64,000 bases of DNA from Kribbella aluminosa (GCF_017876295.1 NZ_JAGINT010000002.1:434001-498000); one strand, 5' to 3'; positions 16,181-24,397 are shown, counted from the stretch's first letter. Numbers and translations are program-made. Notes: generated by a model not told the origin, from the sequence alone.

Positions 16181-17726
16181 TTGGTCCGTCCGGTGCTGGA
16201 GGTGGTGGCTGGTCGCCACCGCTGTCGTTTGGTCCCTGCGCAGTGTTGCGGGTGCTGCCGGTCGGGCCGCCACCGCCTCCACCGCCTCCGCCACCACCGC
16301 CGCCGCCCCCGGCGTCATCGCCCAGTGTCTCGGAAGCAGCCATCTGGCCGAAGGCCTTGGTGGCGTCCACTCCGGCCTTCACCGCGACAACCGCGACCGC
16401 GGCCGGTCCGGCAGCAGCCGCAGCCCCACCACCAGCAGCGGCGGCTCCACCTCCGGCGGCCCCGCCACCCGCTGCCGCGCCGCCACCACCTGCTGCGCCG
16501 GCGGCGGCACCGCCTTCGCCACCTGCGGCAGCCGCGCCTTCACCGCTGCCGCTGGCAGCGCCGCTACCACTGGGCGCCTGCTGTGGTGCGTTGCCGACGT
16601 TCTGAGCACCGGTCGGCCCTTGCCCCTCGCCGCCGCCACTGCCCTCGCTGCTGCTCTGCTCGGCTCCCTTGTTCGCCATGTCGCCGAGCTTGTCCATGCC
16701 TGCCATCTTGGCCGCGATCATGCCGGCACCTGCCCCGCCGGCGGTCGCGCCGACCATCGGCACGATGAACCGCATCAAGGCCGGCATCGCGAACAGCGCG
16801 AGCACCAGCATCGTGAGACCGGTGATCACGTTCATCACCAGGCTGCCGGTGTTCTTCGGATCCGTGATGTCGAAGTGCAGCGGGTCGCCGTTGTTCGAGA
16901 CCAGCCGGATCGCGGTCGCGTAGACGATCGCCGCCACCGGCTTGTACAGGATGAAGGCGAGCAGCCAGCTGACGATCTTCCGGAACCAGTTCCTGCCCAT
17001 CTCGGTGTTCGTCGCCGCAGCAGCGATCGGCAGTACGCCGAGCAGCAGGATCAGCATCGCGCTCCGGACGACCATCAGCACGATCTGGATCAGGCTGGCG
17101 ATCACGGTGAGGACGCCGACCGCGATCATGATGCCGATCAGTATCGGAGACCCGGCGATCCCGACGATCGCGCCGAAGCCGAGCACCGCCGCCATCGTCT
17201 CGCCGAAGGCCACGTTGTCCGCCGAATTGATGTTCTGGCAGCCGGTGACCCAGGAAGCGTTCGTGCTGTGCGAGTCCAGCGCGCTACTGACGATGCAACT
17301 GGAGAACATATCGCCCGCGGTGATCAGTACCTGCGCTACCGCGAGCGAGAACAGCGCCGCGACCGCCAGCGTGAGCAGCGATCTGAGGATCTCGCGAGCA
17401 GCCTCGCCGCGCTGTGTCCAGGCCATCTGCATCGCGCCGACGATCACACCGAGGGCCGCCGCGAAGAGCGCGATCTCGTGGGTGTGTCCCCAGATCCAGC
17501 TCACCGTGTCGTTGGAGGGGCTGCCGTCCTTGTTCGCGACGGCCGGCGTCGGGACATAGATCCAGAACGTCGCAATCGTGCTCATCAGCGTCCCGACCGC
17601 ACCGCCGATGGCTTGCAGGATCGGTTCGAACACGAATTTCATCACCACTTCCATGACCGGAGCCAGGACGCTGCTGACAATGTCCTTCAGCAGATTCGTG
17701 GCCCAGTTGAGCGGAATCAACAACAT
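16167..17726 (-). CDS. TrbL/VirB6-like polytopic membrane protein with Ala/Gly-rich tail
   Basis: This 519-residue protein has several membrane helices in its first 340 residues, including QMAWTQRGEAAREILRSLLT, LGVLPIAAAATNTEMGRNWF and WLLAFILYKPVAAIVYATA, a pattern seen in TrbL/VirB6-type channel subunits of actinobacteria. The last 180 residues are low complexity (Gly, Ala, Ser) with a run of 15 glycines, probably flexible and cytoplasmic or surface exposed. It is a tandem paralogue of the next gene upstream. One base separates the two genes. Confidence 0.85.
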   Translation of the reverse strand: MLLIPLNWATNLLKDIVSSVLAPVMEVVMKFVFEPILQAIGGAVGTLMSTIATFWIYVPTPAVANKDGSPSNDTVSWIWGHTHEIALFAAALGVIVGAMQMAWTQRGEAAREILRSLLTLAVAALFSLAVAQVLITAGDMFSSCIVSSALDSHSTNASWVTGCQNINSADNVAFGETMAAVLGFGAIVGIAGSPILIGIMIAVGVLTVIASLIQIVLMVVRSAMLILLLGVLPIAAAATNTEMGRNWFRKIVSWLLAFILYKPVAAIVYATAIRLVSNNGDPLHFDITDPKNTGSLVMNVITGLTMLVLALFAMPALMRFIVPMVGATAGGAGAGMIAAKMAGMDKLGDMANKGAEQSSSEGSGGGEGQGPTGAQNVGNAPQQAPSGSGAASGSGEGAAAAGGEGGAAAGAAGGGGAAAGGGAAGGGAAAAGGGAAAAAGPAAVAVVAVKAGVDATKAFGQMAASETLGDDAGGGGGGGGGGGGGGGPTGSTRNTAQGPNDSGGDQPPPPAPDGPSGSG

Positions 17727-17727
17727 C

Positions 17728-18627
17728 TCAGGACGCCTTCGGCGAGACGAATCGGAGCAGGGCCGGCAGTGCGACGACTGCCACGATCATCATCGTGATG
17801 CCCATGATGATCTTCAGGGTCTGCGATGTTCCCGGCCCCGCATTGGGCACATCGGGCGCGCCCATCAGGTAGAACGCGGTGGCGTAGATCAGCGCCGCGA
17901 CCGGTTTGTAGATGATGAACGCGACCAGCCAGGAGACGGCCTTCTTGAACCACGCCATCCCCATCTCGGTGTTGGTCGCCGCGGCGGTGATCGGTAGCAC
18001 ACCGACCAGCAGGATCAGCATCGCGTACCGCACGAGCATCAGGCCCAGCTGGATGATCGAGGTGATCACCATCAGGATGCCGACGAAGATCACCAGCAGC
18101 CAGCCGAACTGCTCGGCCGGACTCTTCAGCGGATTCGTCATCGTCTCGGCGAGTTTGCCGGCGAAGTTGTCGTGGTGCGCGTGCAGCGACGCATCGATGA
18201 TGTTGGAGGAGAAGTCGTCCGCGTACGCGATCAGCGTGCCGGCGAATGTCGTCGCACTCACCGACACCACGACCAAGGTGAGCAGCGAACGAAGAATGTC
18301 GCGGGCCGGCTCACCGCGGTGCGAGAACGCCATCTGCATCGCGCCGTAGATCACCGCGAGCGAGGCGACGAACACCATGATGAACTTGGTGTGTCCCTGG
18401 ATCCAGAGGGCCGGCGTGTTCGCGGCGATGTCCGGGGTACCGATCTTGATCCAGAGCAGGCCGACGGCCTGCATGACCGCCTCGACCGCGGCCACCACGA
18501 CCTTCGCGATCGCCTGGAAGATGAAGTCGAAGAACTTGCCGAACGCCCACTCGACCGCCGTCTTCAGGCCTTCGGTGACGCAGTCCTTCCAGTCGGAGGG
18601 CCACCACGAACATCCGAGCGCGATCAC
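17728..18627 (-). CDS. second TrbL/VirB6-like membrane protein
   Basis: This 299-residue paralogue of the 519-residue neighbour shares QMAFSHRGEPARDILRSLLT, GVLPITAAATNTEMGMAWFK and SWLVAFIIYKPVAALIYATA, but lacks the low-complexity tail. The GTG at 18627 overlaps the stop of the upstream gene (GTGA) and gives a start just before the first amphipathic and membrane segments; a longer frame would overlap that gene by over 100 bp. Two different VirB6-like subunits in one operon suggest a hetero-oligomeric inner-membrane channel (inference). Confidence 0.85.
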   Translation of the reverse strand: MIALGCSWWPSDWKDCVTEGLKTAVEWAFGKFFDFIFQAIAKVVVAAVEAVMQAVGLLWIKIGTPDIAANTPALWIQGHTKFIMVFVASLAVIYGAMQMAFSHRGEPARDILRSLLTLVVVSVSATTFAGTLIAYADDFSSNIIDASLHAHHDNFAGKLAETMTNPLKSPAEQFGWLLVIFVGILMVITSIIQLGLMLVRYAMLILLVGVLPITAAATNTEMGMAWFKKAVSWLVAFIIYKPVAALIYATAFYLMGAPDVPNAGPGTSQTLKIIMGITMMIVAVVALPALLRFVSPKAS

Positions 18628-19487
18628 GACGCACCACTGAACCTCACATAGCCGTCGAGGCCGGACAGGATGTCCGGCTCGACGGAACCGTTGAAGGAGC
18701 CGTCTTCCTGCAGTACGGCGTACCAGTCGCCGTGGGACCACTGCATGGTGATCGGCAGCGCGCCGTACGCCTTGTTGTTGAAGTTGGCGGCGACCTGGAT
18801 CACCGTCTGGGTGGCGTTCGGCGGATAGTAGACAACCTTGAAACCGGAGAACTGCAGCTCGCCGCCCGCGTCGGTCGGCGGAGTCTTGTTCTCCTGCTCG
18901 GCCGCGGCGATCGCTGCGGCCTTACCGGGGCCGTCCAGCACCCGGGTGCGCAGAGCGGCGACGTTGACCGCCGGGTTCTGGACCTGGCCGAGCAGGACCA
19001 TCGCCGCGAGCACGGCGCCGGTCGGCGAGTGCGAGAAGCACGAGCGCACACCGTCCGGACTGGTGGCGGCCGGCCCGTTCTCTGCCTGCAGCGGGACCAG
19101 CATCTTGCCCTCGAACTGCCAGCTGACGGCAGGCGGTGCCGCGGCCCGCGGAATCGTCTGGCTCGGGATCCGGTTGTGGCAGCCGCCGGTACCGCTGTTC
19201 GGCGGCGGCGGGGCCGTCCGCGTCGGGGTCGGCGTGTTGATCGGCGTCGCAGGCGCCCCGGTGGGTTCTACTTCGGTGGGCTGTCCGGTAGGAGCAAGAG
19301 TGCTCGGCGACTGGCTCGGACCGGCGGTCGGGCTGTTCGAGCCCCGCGCCATGAACCAGACGACCAGGCAGATAAGCACCGCTCCGATGACGATTGCCGA
19401 CGCGATGAAACCACGCTCCTCGAAGAAGCTGGTCTGTTCGCCGTCGGAATCACCATCGGAGTCCGTGCCCCTGCTGAACAGCCCCAC
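18624..19487 (-). CDS. single-helix anchored extracytoplasmic protein of the secretion-like cluster
   Basis: This 287-residue protein has a short charged N-terminus, one membrane helix at about 27-47 (GFIASAIVIGAVLICLVVWF), a Pro/Thr-rich stalk (about 50-95) and an outer domain of about 180 residues (AVSWQFEGKMLVPLQAENGP ... MQWSHGDWYAVLQEDGS). The topology matches VirB8/TcpC-type assembly proteins, which sit outside the membrane and bridge channel parts, but no family is firmly recognised. It is coupled to the short TrbL-like gene by a GTGA overlap. Confidence 0.8.
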   Translation of the reverse strand: MGLFSRGTDSDGDSDGEQTSFFEERGFIASAIVIGAVLICLVVWFMARGSNSPTAGPSQSPSTLAPTGQPTEVEPTGAPATPINTPTPTRTAPPPPNSGTGGCHNRIPSQTIPRAAAPPAVSWQFEGKMLVPLQAENGPAATSPDGVRSCFSHSPTGAVLAAMVLLGQVQNPAVNVAALRTRVLDGPGKAAAIAAAEQENKTPPTDAGGELQFSGFKVVYYPPNATQTVIQVAANFNNKAYGALPITMQWSHGDWYAVLQEDGSFNGSVEPDILSGLDGYVRFSGAS

Positions 19488-19490
19488 CTA

Positions 19491-19769
19491 CTACCAGCCT
19501 CCCAGGGCCTGGGTCAGGGCGGTGGCAGCGCCGATGACGATGCAGGCGGCCAGCACCCATCCGAGCCGGGCGGCGTGCTCGCCACCCTCACCGCGGCGCT
19601 GACCGACGGCCATCATGCCGCCGGCGATCAGGATGCCGAGCGTGCAGACGCCGTACGCGAGCCACTTCACCCAGCCCAGAACCTGCTTCAGGGGTCCCTC
19701 GACTCCGGGCGGCGCATCCTGGGGGAGCACGTTCGGGAGCTCCGTGATCAGGTGGTGTGCCAACATCAT
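19491..19769 (-). CDS. small two-helix membrane protein, pilin/VirB2-like
   Basis: This 92-residue protein has two hydrophobic helices (about 35-54 WLAYGVCTLGILIAGGMMAV and 69-88 LGWVLAACIVIGAATALTQA) joined by a charged loop GQRRGEGGEHAA. Size, position at the start of the cluster and the two-helix hairpin fit VirB2/TrbC-type pilins or small channel subunits. No signal-peptide cleavage site is evident. The VirB2 assignment is an inference from context and topology. Confidence 0.75.
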   Translation of the reverse strand: MMLAHHLITELPNVLPQDAPPGVEGPLKQVLGWVKWLAYGVCTLGILIAGGMMAVGQRRGEGGEHAARLGWVLAACIVIGAATALTQALGGW

Positions 19770-19783
19770 GGTTCTCTTACCTT

Positions 19784-20407
19784 TCAGTACGGGGCGGGGT
19801 AGTCCGCTGGGTTTGACGCGCGAAGTGCGTAGATGGATTCAAGTACTTCGAAGACCTCGTCGGGGGTGTTGTCAGGCGTGGGACCCTCCCCTCGACGCCA
19901 CTCCTCGATCCAAGGAATGTCCCAGACCCTCGGGACACCTCCGCCGACGATGTCGGCGAAGTCGTCGAGCACTCGGGGCAGCCGGCCCGGGGCGTCCGCG
20001 ATCAGCACGAGGCCGAGCACGGCGACGCCCTGAACGACTCCCGAGGCCCACTCGATCGCGGCTCGCTGCGCGGCTCGCAGACCGGACCCGTGGGTCCGGG
20101 CCACCAGGATCACCGGTGTCGGCACCGGCGGTGGCGGGATCGGCCAACGGTGGCTGGCCGCCCGGGTCCCCGGAAGCAGCACGGACATCGTGGTCTCGCC
20201 GGCGCCGCCGTGCACTCCGACCCACCACAACGTGTCCGCAGCCGGAATCGCGAACTTGGGCAAGCGCTGATCCTCCGCGGGCGCCGGCACCCCGTGCTGC
20301 GGGGCGGACGGCCCCCGCGGGGTGATGTCCGGCTGAGGTCCCGGGGCCACCGACGCCTGCTGTTGTGGACCCGGAGACTGCTCTCGTGTCCACGGGTTCT
20401 GCGTCAT
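19784..20407 (-). CDS. DUF6668-like protein with degenerate P-loop
   Basis: This 207-residue cytoplasmic protein has a Pro/Gln-rich N-terminus (1-50) and then WWVGVHGGAGETTMSVL, which looks like a ParA/MinD-type P-loop in which the expected lysine is Glu (residue 71). Later segments PVILVARTHGSGLRAAQRAA and GLVLIADAPGRLP resemble the following strands of that fold. ATP hydrolysis is therefore doubtful; it may be a pseudo-ATPase adaptor. It is the first gene of the leftward cluster and has a strong RBS (GAGGAGG). Confidence 0.75.
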   Translation of the reverse strand: MTQNPWTREQSPGPQQQASVAPGPQPDITPRGPSAPQHGVPAPAEDQRLPKFAIPAADTLWWVGVHGGAGETTMSVLLPGTRAASHRWPIPPPPVPTPVILVARTHGSGLRAAQRAAIEWASGVVQGVAVLGLVLIADAPGRLPRVLDDFADIVGGGVPRVWDIPWIEEWRRGEGPTPDNTPDEVFEVLESIYALRASNPADYPAPY

Positions 20408-20655
20408 GGCCCCTCCTCTCGCGTTCCGTCACAGGCAGTCGCCCACCGTATTCTCTCGCTTTCCGGGTGTACTTTCATGACCCATCCACAGGCGAGGATG
20501 TTTCTACCCCCTTGTCGGGGTCAGTCGAGCCGCCGGGCCCGCGTGGTTTCTGCGTGCCCGGAATCCCTGGCATGCCTCGTGCGGGGGACATGCTAGAACG
20601 AGGATGTCGGAACCGGATGAACGAGGGAGACCTGTGGCGGGAATGAGAGGCCATC

Positions 20656-22071
20656 GTGGCTGAGAAGATCCCTTCCTGGCCGAAGGTCACGATTCGGCTC
20701 TACGACGACCACAACGCCGAGGTCAAGATCGCGGGCCGTAGTCATCCACTCAACAACTCCGACCCGCGGGCCGCTGCGATCCAGCTGGTCGCGGAGCGGG
20801 CCGCACAACTAGGCCGCGCGGTGAAGGTGACCGCCGTCGAGGCGGACGGCGCCTCATGGCCGCTGGTCATCCACCCGGACGGCCAGGTGGACGCGATCGA
20901 CACCGACACCCGACGGAACAAGAAGCCGGTCTGGCCGATCTTCGTGGCGATGGCGGTTGCCGTCGTACTGATCGCCGGTACGGCGCTGTACATCACCGTC
21001 TTCAGCAAGCTCGGCAACCACAAGCCCGTGGTCACCGCGTCGCCCAAGCTGCCGGTGCTGCCCGGCCCGAGCGTCGGGCCGGACGAGTTCCCGCCCCGGA
21101 CCCAGCCGCCGGGCTGGTCGACGCACGCCAGCTGGACCGTCGACATGGCCCCGAACAGCACGCCGGCGATCAGGCCGGACGGCACCGAGGTCGCCATCCT
21201 GACAACCGATCAGAAGGTCGCGGTCTTCACCAGCAGCGGCAAGCTGCTGTGGCAGGACAAAGTAACGAAGGACTCGCTGAGCCCGGTCTACACCACGATC
21301 GACTCCAAGCTGGTGCTCGCTGTCGCGTCGCCGGACACCTTGTCGTACTGGGCCGGCGACGGCGCTCTGCCGTCGAAGCTCCCGTTGCCGGACAGCGCCA
21401 AGGTGACGTTCTTCGGCAAGTCCCCGCTGATCTTGCTGGGCAGCGACGGAGGCTCGATGGTGGTGTCGGGTGGCAAGCTCACCGCCTCGCCGCAAGGACA
21501 ACGGTTCTCCACTCCGCTGCTGGCCGAGGGCGATCGGACCTTGTACGCCCTGCCCAAGGGTCCGCTCGGCTGGACGCAGCCGGGCAAGGACCTGGTGCCG
21601 CTCAATCCGGTGCCGCCGAAAGGCGTGCCCGCGGGGAACCTGCAGGAAGTGGTCACCGCGAGCTCCGACTATGCACTCGTGCTGTGGGCGGACCCGAAAC
21701 AGCCCGGAAAGGTCATCCCGGTGGTGCATTCGACGGCGAGCGGGAAGGTCGTCGCGGTCTGCGGGGACGCCTCGTCCACAGACCCCGAGCACTGGGCCTG
21801 GGTTCCGGACCCGAACCGCAAGTTCGCCGCGTGGGGCGAGTGTCTGATCAACCTGACCGCAGGCCAGACCAGGACGATCAAGGACTTCCAGCCGTTGTCG
21901 ATCAGCGGCTCGTTCGTCTACGGCACCCTGGCGACCAAGTTGTACGCGGCGACGGCGATCGGAAAGCTCTACCCGATGCCTGACGGTATGACTCGGCCGT
22001 GGGCCATCGCGGCCAACCACGCGATCCTGGCGTACAGCTCGGTCCTCTACGCACTGGATCCGCAGAAATGA
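20656..22071 (+). CDS. single-pass membrane protein with predicted outer beta-propeller-like domain
   Basis: This 471-residue protein has a cytoplasmic head of about 92 residues (VTIRLYDDHNAEVKIAGRSH), one helix (about 95-115, IFVAMAVAVVLIAGTALYI) and an outer part of about 350 residues with repeats of short strands such as AILTTDQKVAVFTSSGKLLW and LYAATAIGKLYPMPDGM, typical of PQQ/WD-like propellers. It is divergent from the secretion-like cluster across 248 bp. GTG was chosen as the start since it directly precedes the conserved-looking head. It may form the cell-surface or periplasm-side part of the same machine (inference). Confidence 0.75.
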   Translation: MAEKIPSWPKVTIRLYDDHNAEVKIAGRSHPLNNSDPRAAAIQLVAERAAQLGRAVKVTAVEADGASWPLVIHPDGQVDAIDTDTRRNKKPVWPIFVAMAVAVVLIAGTALYITVFSKLGNHKPVVTASPKLPVLPGPSVGPDEFPPRTQPPGWSTHASWTVDMAPNSTPAIRPDGTEVAILTTDQKVAVFTSSGKLLWQDKVTKDSLSPVYTTIDSKLVLAVASPDTLSYWAGDGALPSKLPLPDSAKVTFFGKSPLILLGSDGGSMVVSGGKLTASPQGQRFSTPLLAEGDRTLYALPKGPLGWTQPGKDLVPLNPVPPKGVPAGNLQEVVTASSDYALVLWADPKQPGKVIPVVHSTASGKVVAVCGDASSTDPEHWAWVPDPNRKFAAWGECLINLTAGQTRTIKDFQPLSISGSFVYGTLATKLYAATAIGKLYPMPDGMTRPWAIAANHAILAYSSVLYALDPQK

Positions 22072-22268
22072 GGGGCTACGGGCGCCGGGCGGCGCGGTTC
22101 ACGAGTGTGGTGGTGGCAGCACTGCTGCTGCTGCCGCCGACCGGGCGTGCGCTCGCCGACAACGATCAGCCGTCACCTACCGACTGGCCGACAGTTGCCG
22201 TCATCGACCGGGGCAGCGGATCCGAGCCGCAGCCCGTCGACTGGCCGACCCCGAAACAGCCAAGCTGA
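22068..22268 (+). CDS. small secreted peptide of unknown function
   Basis: This 66-residue protein has a Sec-type signal peptide (RRAARFTSVVVAALLLLPPT then GRALA) and a short acidic Pro/Trp-containing mature part with two related pieces, SPTDWPTVAVIDRGSG and PQPVDWPTPKQPS. Its ATG overlaps the stop of the propeller-like gene (ATGA), so both are one unit. The gene ends just before a strong terminator. No function is recognised; it may be a partner of the anchored protein. Confidence 0.7.
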   Translation: MRGYGRRAARFTSVVVAALLLLPPTGRALADNDQPSPTDWPTVAVIDRGSGSEPQPVDWPTPKQPS

Positions 22269-22284
22269 TACACCTCCAGCGACG

Positions 22285-22317
22285 AAGGCCCGCGCCCCCA
22301 GTGGGGACGCGGGCCTT
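22285..22317. terminator. bidirectional terminator between the small secreted gene and rplI
   Basis: AAGGCCCGCG (22285-22294) pairs perfectly with 22308-22317, and an inner CCCC/GGGG adds four pairs. It separates convergent genes and can serve both strands. Confidence 0.85.
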
Positions 22318-22334
22318 GTGCGTACGGCGGGACG

Positions 22335-22781
22335 TCAGCCGGCTGCGACCTCGAGGCGGACTGTGGCGGCCACCTCCGGGTGCAGCTGGACGGCGACCTG
22401 GTGCTTGCCGGTGGTCTTGATCGGCGAGCCGATCGCGATCGCCCGCTTCTCGACCAGCGGGCCGCCGGCGGCCTTGATCGCACCGGCGATGTCGGACGGG
22501 GTGACCGAACCGAACAGCCGGCCGGTGTCACCCGCCTTGACCGCCAGCGTCACGGCAAGTTGCTCGAGCTGGTTCTTGACCTCGCTCGCGTGCTCCTTGC
22601 CCTGGATCGCCCGGGCGTCACGCGCCCGCTTGATCGTCTGGATCTGCTTCTCGGCACCGCGGGTCCAGCCGATGGCCAGGCCGCGCGGAACGAGGTAGTT
22701 CCGGCCGTAGCCGTCCTTGACCTCGACGATGTCGCCGGGGGCTCCGAGGCCCTCGACCTCCTGAGACAGGATGAGCTTCAT
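22335..22781 (-). CDS. rplI: 50S ribosomal protein L9
   Basis: The 148-residue protein shows the L9 signature at the N-terminus: MKLILSQEVEGLGAPGDIVE and VKDGYGRNYLVPRGLA, a connecting helix and the C-terminal domain with LFGSVTPSDIA. L9 binds 23S rRNA and helps keep the reading frame. It is the last gene of the rpsF-ssb-rpsR-rplI operon and ends before a shared terminator. Length and sequence are ordinary. Confidence 0.98.
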   Translation of the reverse strand: MKLILSQEVEGLGAPGDIVEVKDGYGRNYLVPRGLAIGWTRGAEKQIQTIKRARDARAIQGKEHASEVKNQLEQLAVTLAVKAGDTGRLFGSVTPSDIAGAIKAAGGPLVEKRAIAIGSPIKTTGKHQVAVQLHPEVAATVRLEVAAG

Positions 22782-22795
22782 GGTCCGCGCCTCCC

Positions 22796-23029
22796 TCAGC
22801 GTGCCGTGCTCGTGTACGGCAGCAGCGCCACCTCACGAGCGTTCTTGATAGCGGTGGCCACGTCGCGCTGGTGCTGCACGCAGTTCCCGGTCACCCGGCG
22901 GGCGCGGATCTTGCCGCGGTCCGAGATGAACTTGCGCAGCAGCGCGGTGTCCTTGTAATCGACGTACGTTGCCTTGTCCTTGCAGAAGCCGCAAACCTTC
23001 TTCTTGGGCTTCCGAATGATCTTGGCCAT
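22796..23029 (-). CDS. rpsR: 30S ribosomal protein S18
   Basis: The 77-residue protein has the S18 core DYKDTALLRKFISDRGKIRA and RRVTGNCVQHQRDVATAIKN. It pairs with S6 on the small subunit platform. The N-terminus KKKVCGFCKDK keeps the cysteine-containing (C+) form that can bind zinc with the later Cys; many actinobacteria also carry a Cys-free paralogue, not seen here. It lies between ssb and rplI, 14 bp before the latter. Confidence 0.98.
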   Translation of the reverse strand: MAKIIRKPKKKVCGFCKDKATYVDYKDTALLRKFISDRGKIRARRVTGNCVQHQRDVATAIKNAREVALLPYTSTAR

Positions 23030-23101
23030 TGTGGTGCTCTCTTCCTACTTCCAGAGCCCGGCACGAATGCCGGAATGGTCGCTAACGGAATTGCGGGCCG
23101 A

Positions 23102-23722
23102 TCAGAACGGAGGCTCCTCCATCGAGCCGCCGCCCTGGCTGGCCCAGGGGTCGTTCTGCGGGGCGGACTGGCCGCCACCGCCCTGGTTGCCGCCACCTTG
23201 CGGGGTTGCCCAGGGGTCGTTCTGCGGGGCGCCACCCTGGCCGCCGCCGTAGCCACCCTGGTTGCCACCGCCTTGGTTGCCACCGCCTTGGTTGCCACCG
23301 CCTTGGTTGCCACCACCGGAGTTGCCGCCACCACCACCGAAACCGCCGCCGTCGGAGCGCGAGGTCTTGGAGATCTTCAGCGTCGCGTAGCGCATGCTCG
23401 CGCCGATCTCCTCGACGTCGCACTCGAAAACGGTGCGCTTGTTCCCATCGCGGTCGTCGTAGCTTCGTGCCTTCAGACGACCGTGGACGACAACACGAGA
23501 ACCTCGGGTCAGGGACTCGGCCACGTTCTCGGCCACTTGACGCCACACCGCACACGAGATGAAGAGGGTTTCCCCGTCCTTCCACTCGTTGCTCTGCCGA
23601 TCCAAGGTCCGCGGGGTTGACGCGATGGTGAAATTCGCCACCGCGGCGCCCGAGGGCGTGAATCGCAGCTCCGGGTCACCCGTCAGGTTTCCGATCAGGG
23701 TGATGGGTGGTTCGCCTGCCAT
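23102..23722 (-). CDS. ssb: single-stranded DNA-binding protein
   Basis: The 206-residue SSB has an OB fold at about 5-112 (ITLIGNLTGDPELRFTPSGA, SNEWKDGETLFISCAVWRQV, VVVHGRLKARSYDDRDGNKR), a Gly/Asn/Gln-rich linker and the acidic tip MEEPPF, the docking site for partner proteins. The linker contains three perfect 15-bp DNA repeats and a duplicated PQNDPWA segment. It sits between rpsF and rpsR, the usual order, so it is the essential replication SSB. Confidence 0.97.
   Translation of the reverse strand: MAGEPPITLIGNLTGDPELRFTPSGAAVANFTIASTPRTLDRQSNEWKDGETLFISCAVWRQVAENVAESLTRGSRVVVHGRLKARSYDDRDGNKRTVFECDVEEIGASMRYATLKISKTSRSDGGGFGGGGGNSGGGNQGGGNQGGGNQGGGNQGGYGGGQGGAPQNDPWATPQGGGNQGGGGQSAPQNDPWASQGGGSMEEPPF
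23143..23231. repeat. direct repeat in ssb, two 23-bp copies
   Basis: The segment starting CCCAGGGGTCGTTCTGCGGG occurs at 23143-23165 and again at 23209-23231. It encodes the doubled PQNDPWA motif in the linker of SSB. Confidence 0.8.
23261..23305. repeat. three tandem 15-bp repeats in ssb
   Basis: The unit GTTGCCACCGCCTTG is repeated three times exactly (23261-23275, 23276-23290, 23291-23305) and continues in degenerate form. It encodes QGGGN units of the flexible linker and may vary in copy number between strains. Confidence 0.85.
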
Positions 23723-23814
23723 TGCCGTTCCTCCTGCTATCGGGTGTGGCTGTGTCTACAGCTATTGGTACCGGCCGGTGCCGACAGTACCGATGGCTGC
23801 TGACGACCCCAGGT

Positions 23815-24105
23815 TCAGTGCTGGTCCGGGCGGATGACCTTGGTGCGCAGGATCGACTCGTTCAGCGTGAGCTGACGGTCGAGCTCCTTCACCACCGCCG
23901 GCTCGGCGGTCAGGTCGACGACGGCATAGATGCCTTCGGACTTCTTCTTCACGTCATAAGCAAGCTTGCGACGACCCCAGATGTCGAGCTTCTCGACCGT
24001 GCCACCTTCCTTGCGGACGATGTTCAGGTACTGGTCGATGGACGGCTCTACGGTGCGCTCATCGAGCTCAGGGTCGAGGATCACCATGACTTCATAACGA
24101 CGCAT
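23815..24105 (-). CDS. rpsF: 30S ribosomal protein S6
   Basis: The 96-residue protein begins MRRYEVMVILDPELDERTVE and contains KLDIWGRRKLAYDVKKKSEG and GIYAVVDLTAEPAVVKELDR, the S6 fold. It binds S18 and 16S rRNA. The ATG at 24105 follows a strong AAGGAGGTGG site; the longer open frame upstream crosses the leader hairpins. It is the first gene of the rpsF-ssb-rpsR-rplI operon. Confidence 0.98.
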   Translation of the reverse strand: MRRYEVMVILDPELDERTVEPSIDQYLNIVRKEGGTVEKLDIWGRRKLAYDVKKKSEGIYAVVDLTAEPAVVKELDRQLTLNESILRTKVIRPDQH

Positions 24106-24260
24106 GCGCGAACTCCACCTCCTTCGGACTTGGCGGCCACGGTCTCTCCGTGGCAGGAGGGCGATGCGGACGCTCGACACCGGCACTTGCCGCCGACGCC
24201 AAGCAACGAGCCCGGTCGATGGACCGGGCCACACCAAAAAGAGTACCAGCGTTCGGACTG
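24106..24260 (-). promoter_or_regulatory. rpsF operon leader with two hairpins
   Basis: Read on the minus strand, a TACTCT -10-like hexamer is followed by hairpin GCCCGGTC/GACCGGGC (24210-24229, 4-base loop) and by GCCACGG/CCGTGGC (24136-24154, 5-base loop) just upstream of the RBS. Many bacteria control this operon by S6:S18 binding to an rpsF leader; whether these hairpins form that motif is an inference. Confidence 0.4.
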
Positions 24261-24397
24261 CCACTTGACCATATCCACAGGCCTGTTGCCTCCATGCTGT
24301 CAACGTATGGCCGGACCAGGCCAGCCAGGCCCGCGAAGGGTTCCCGTGGCGCCACCGTCGAACCTCAAGACGCCGGGCCAGGGAGGTTTGTTCAAGC

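Noticed and set aside
9517..20407. Classic integrative conjugative element
   Set aside because: No relaxase, integrase, excisionase, replication gene or flanking direct repeats were found in the window, and the flanks are core genes.
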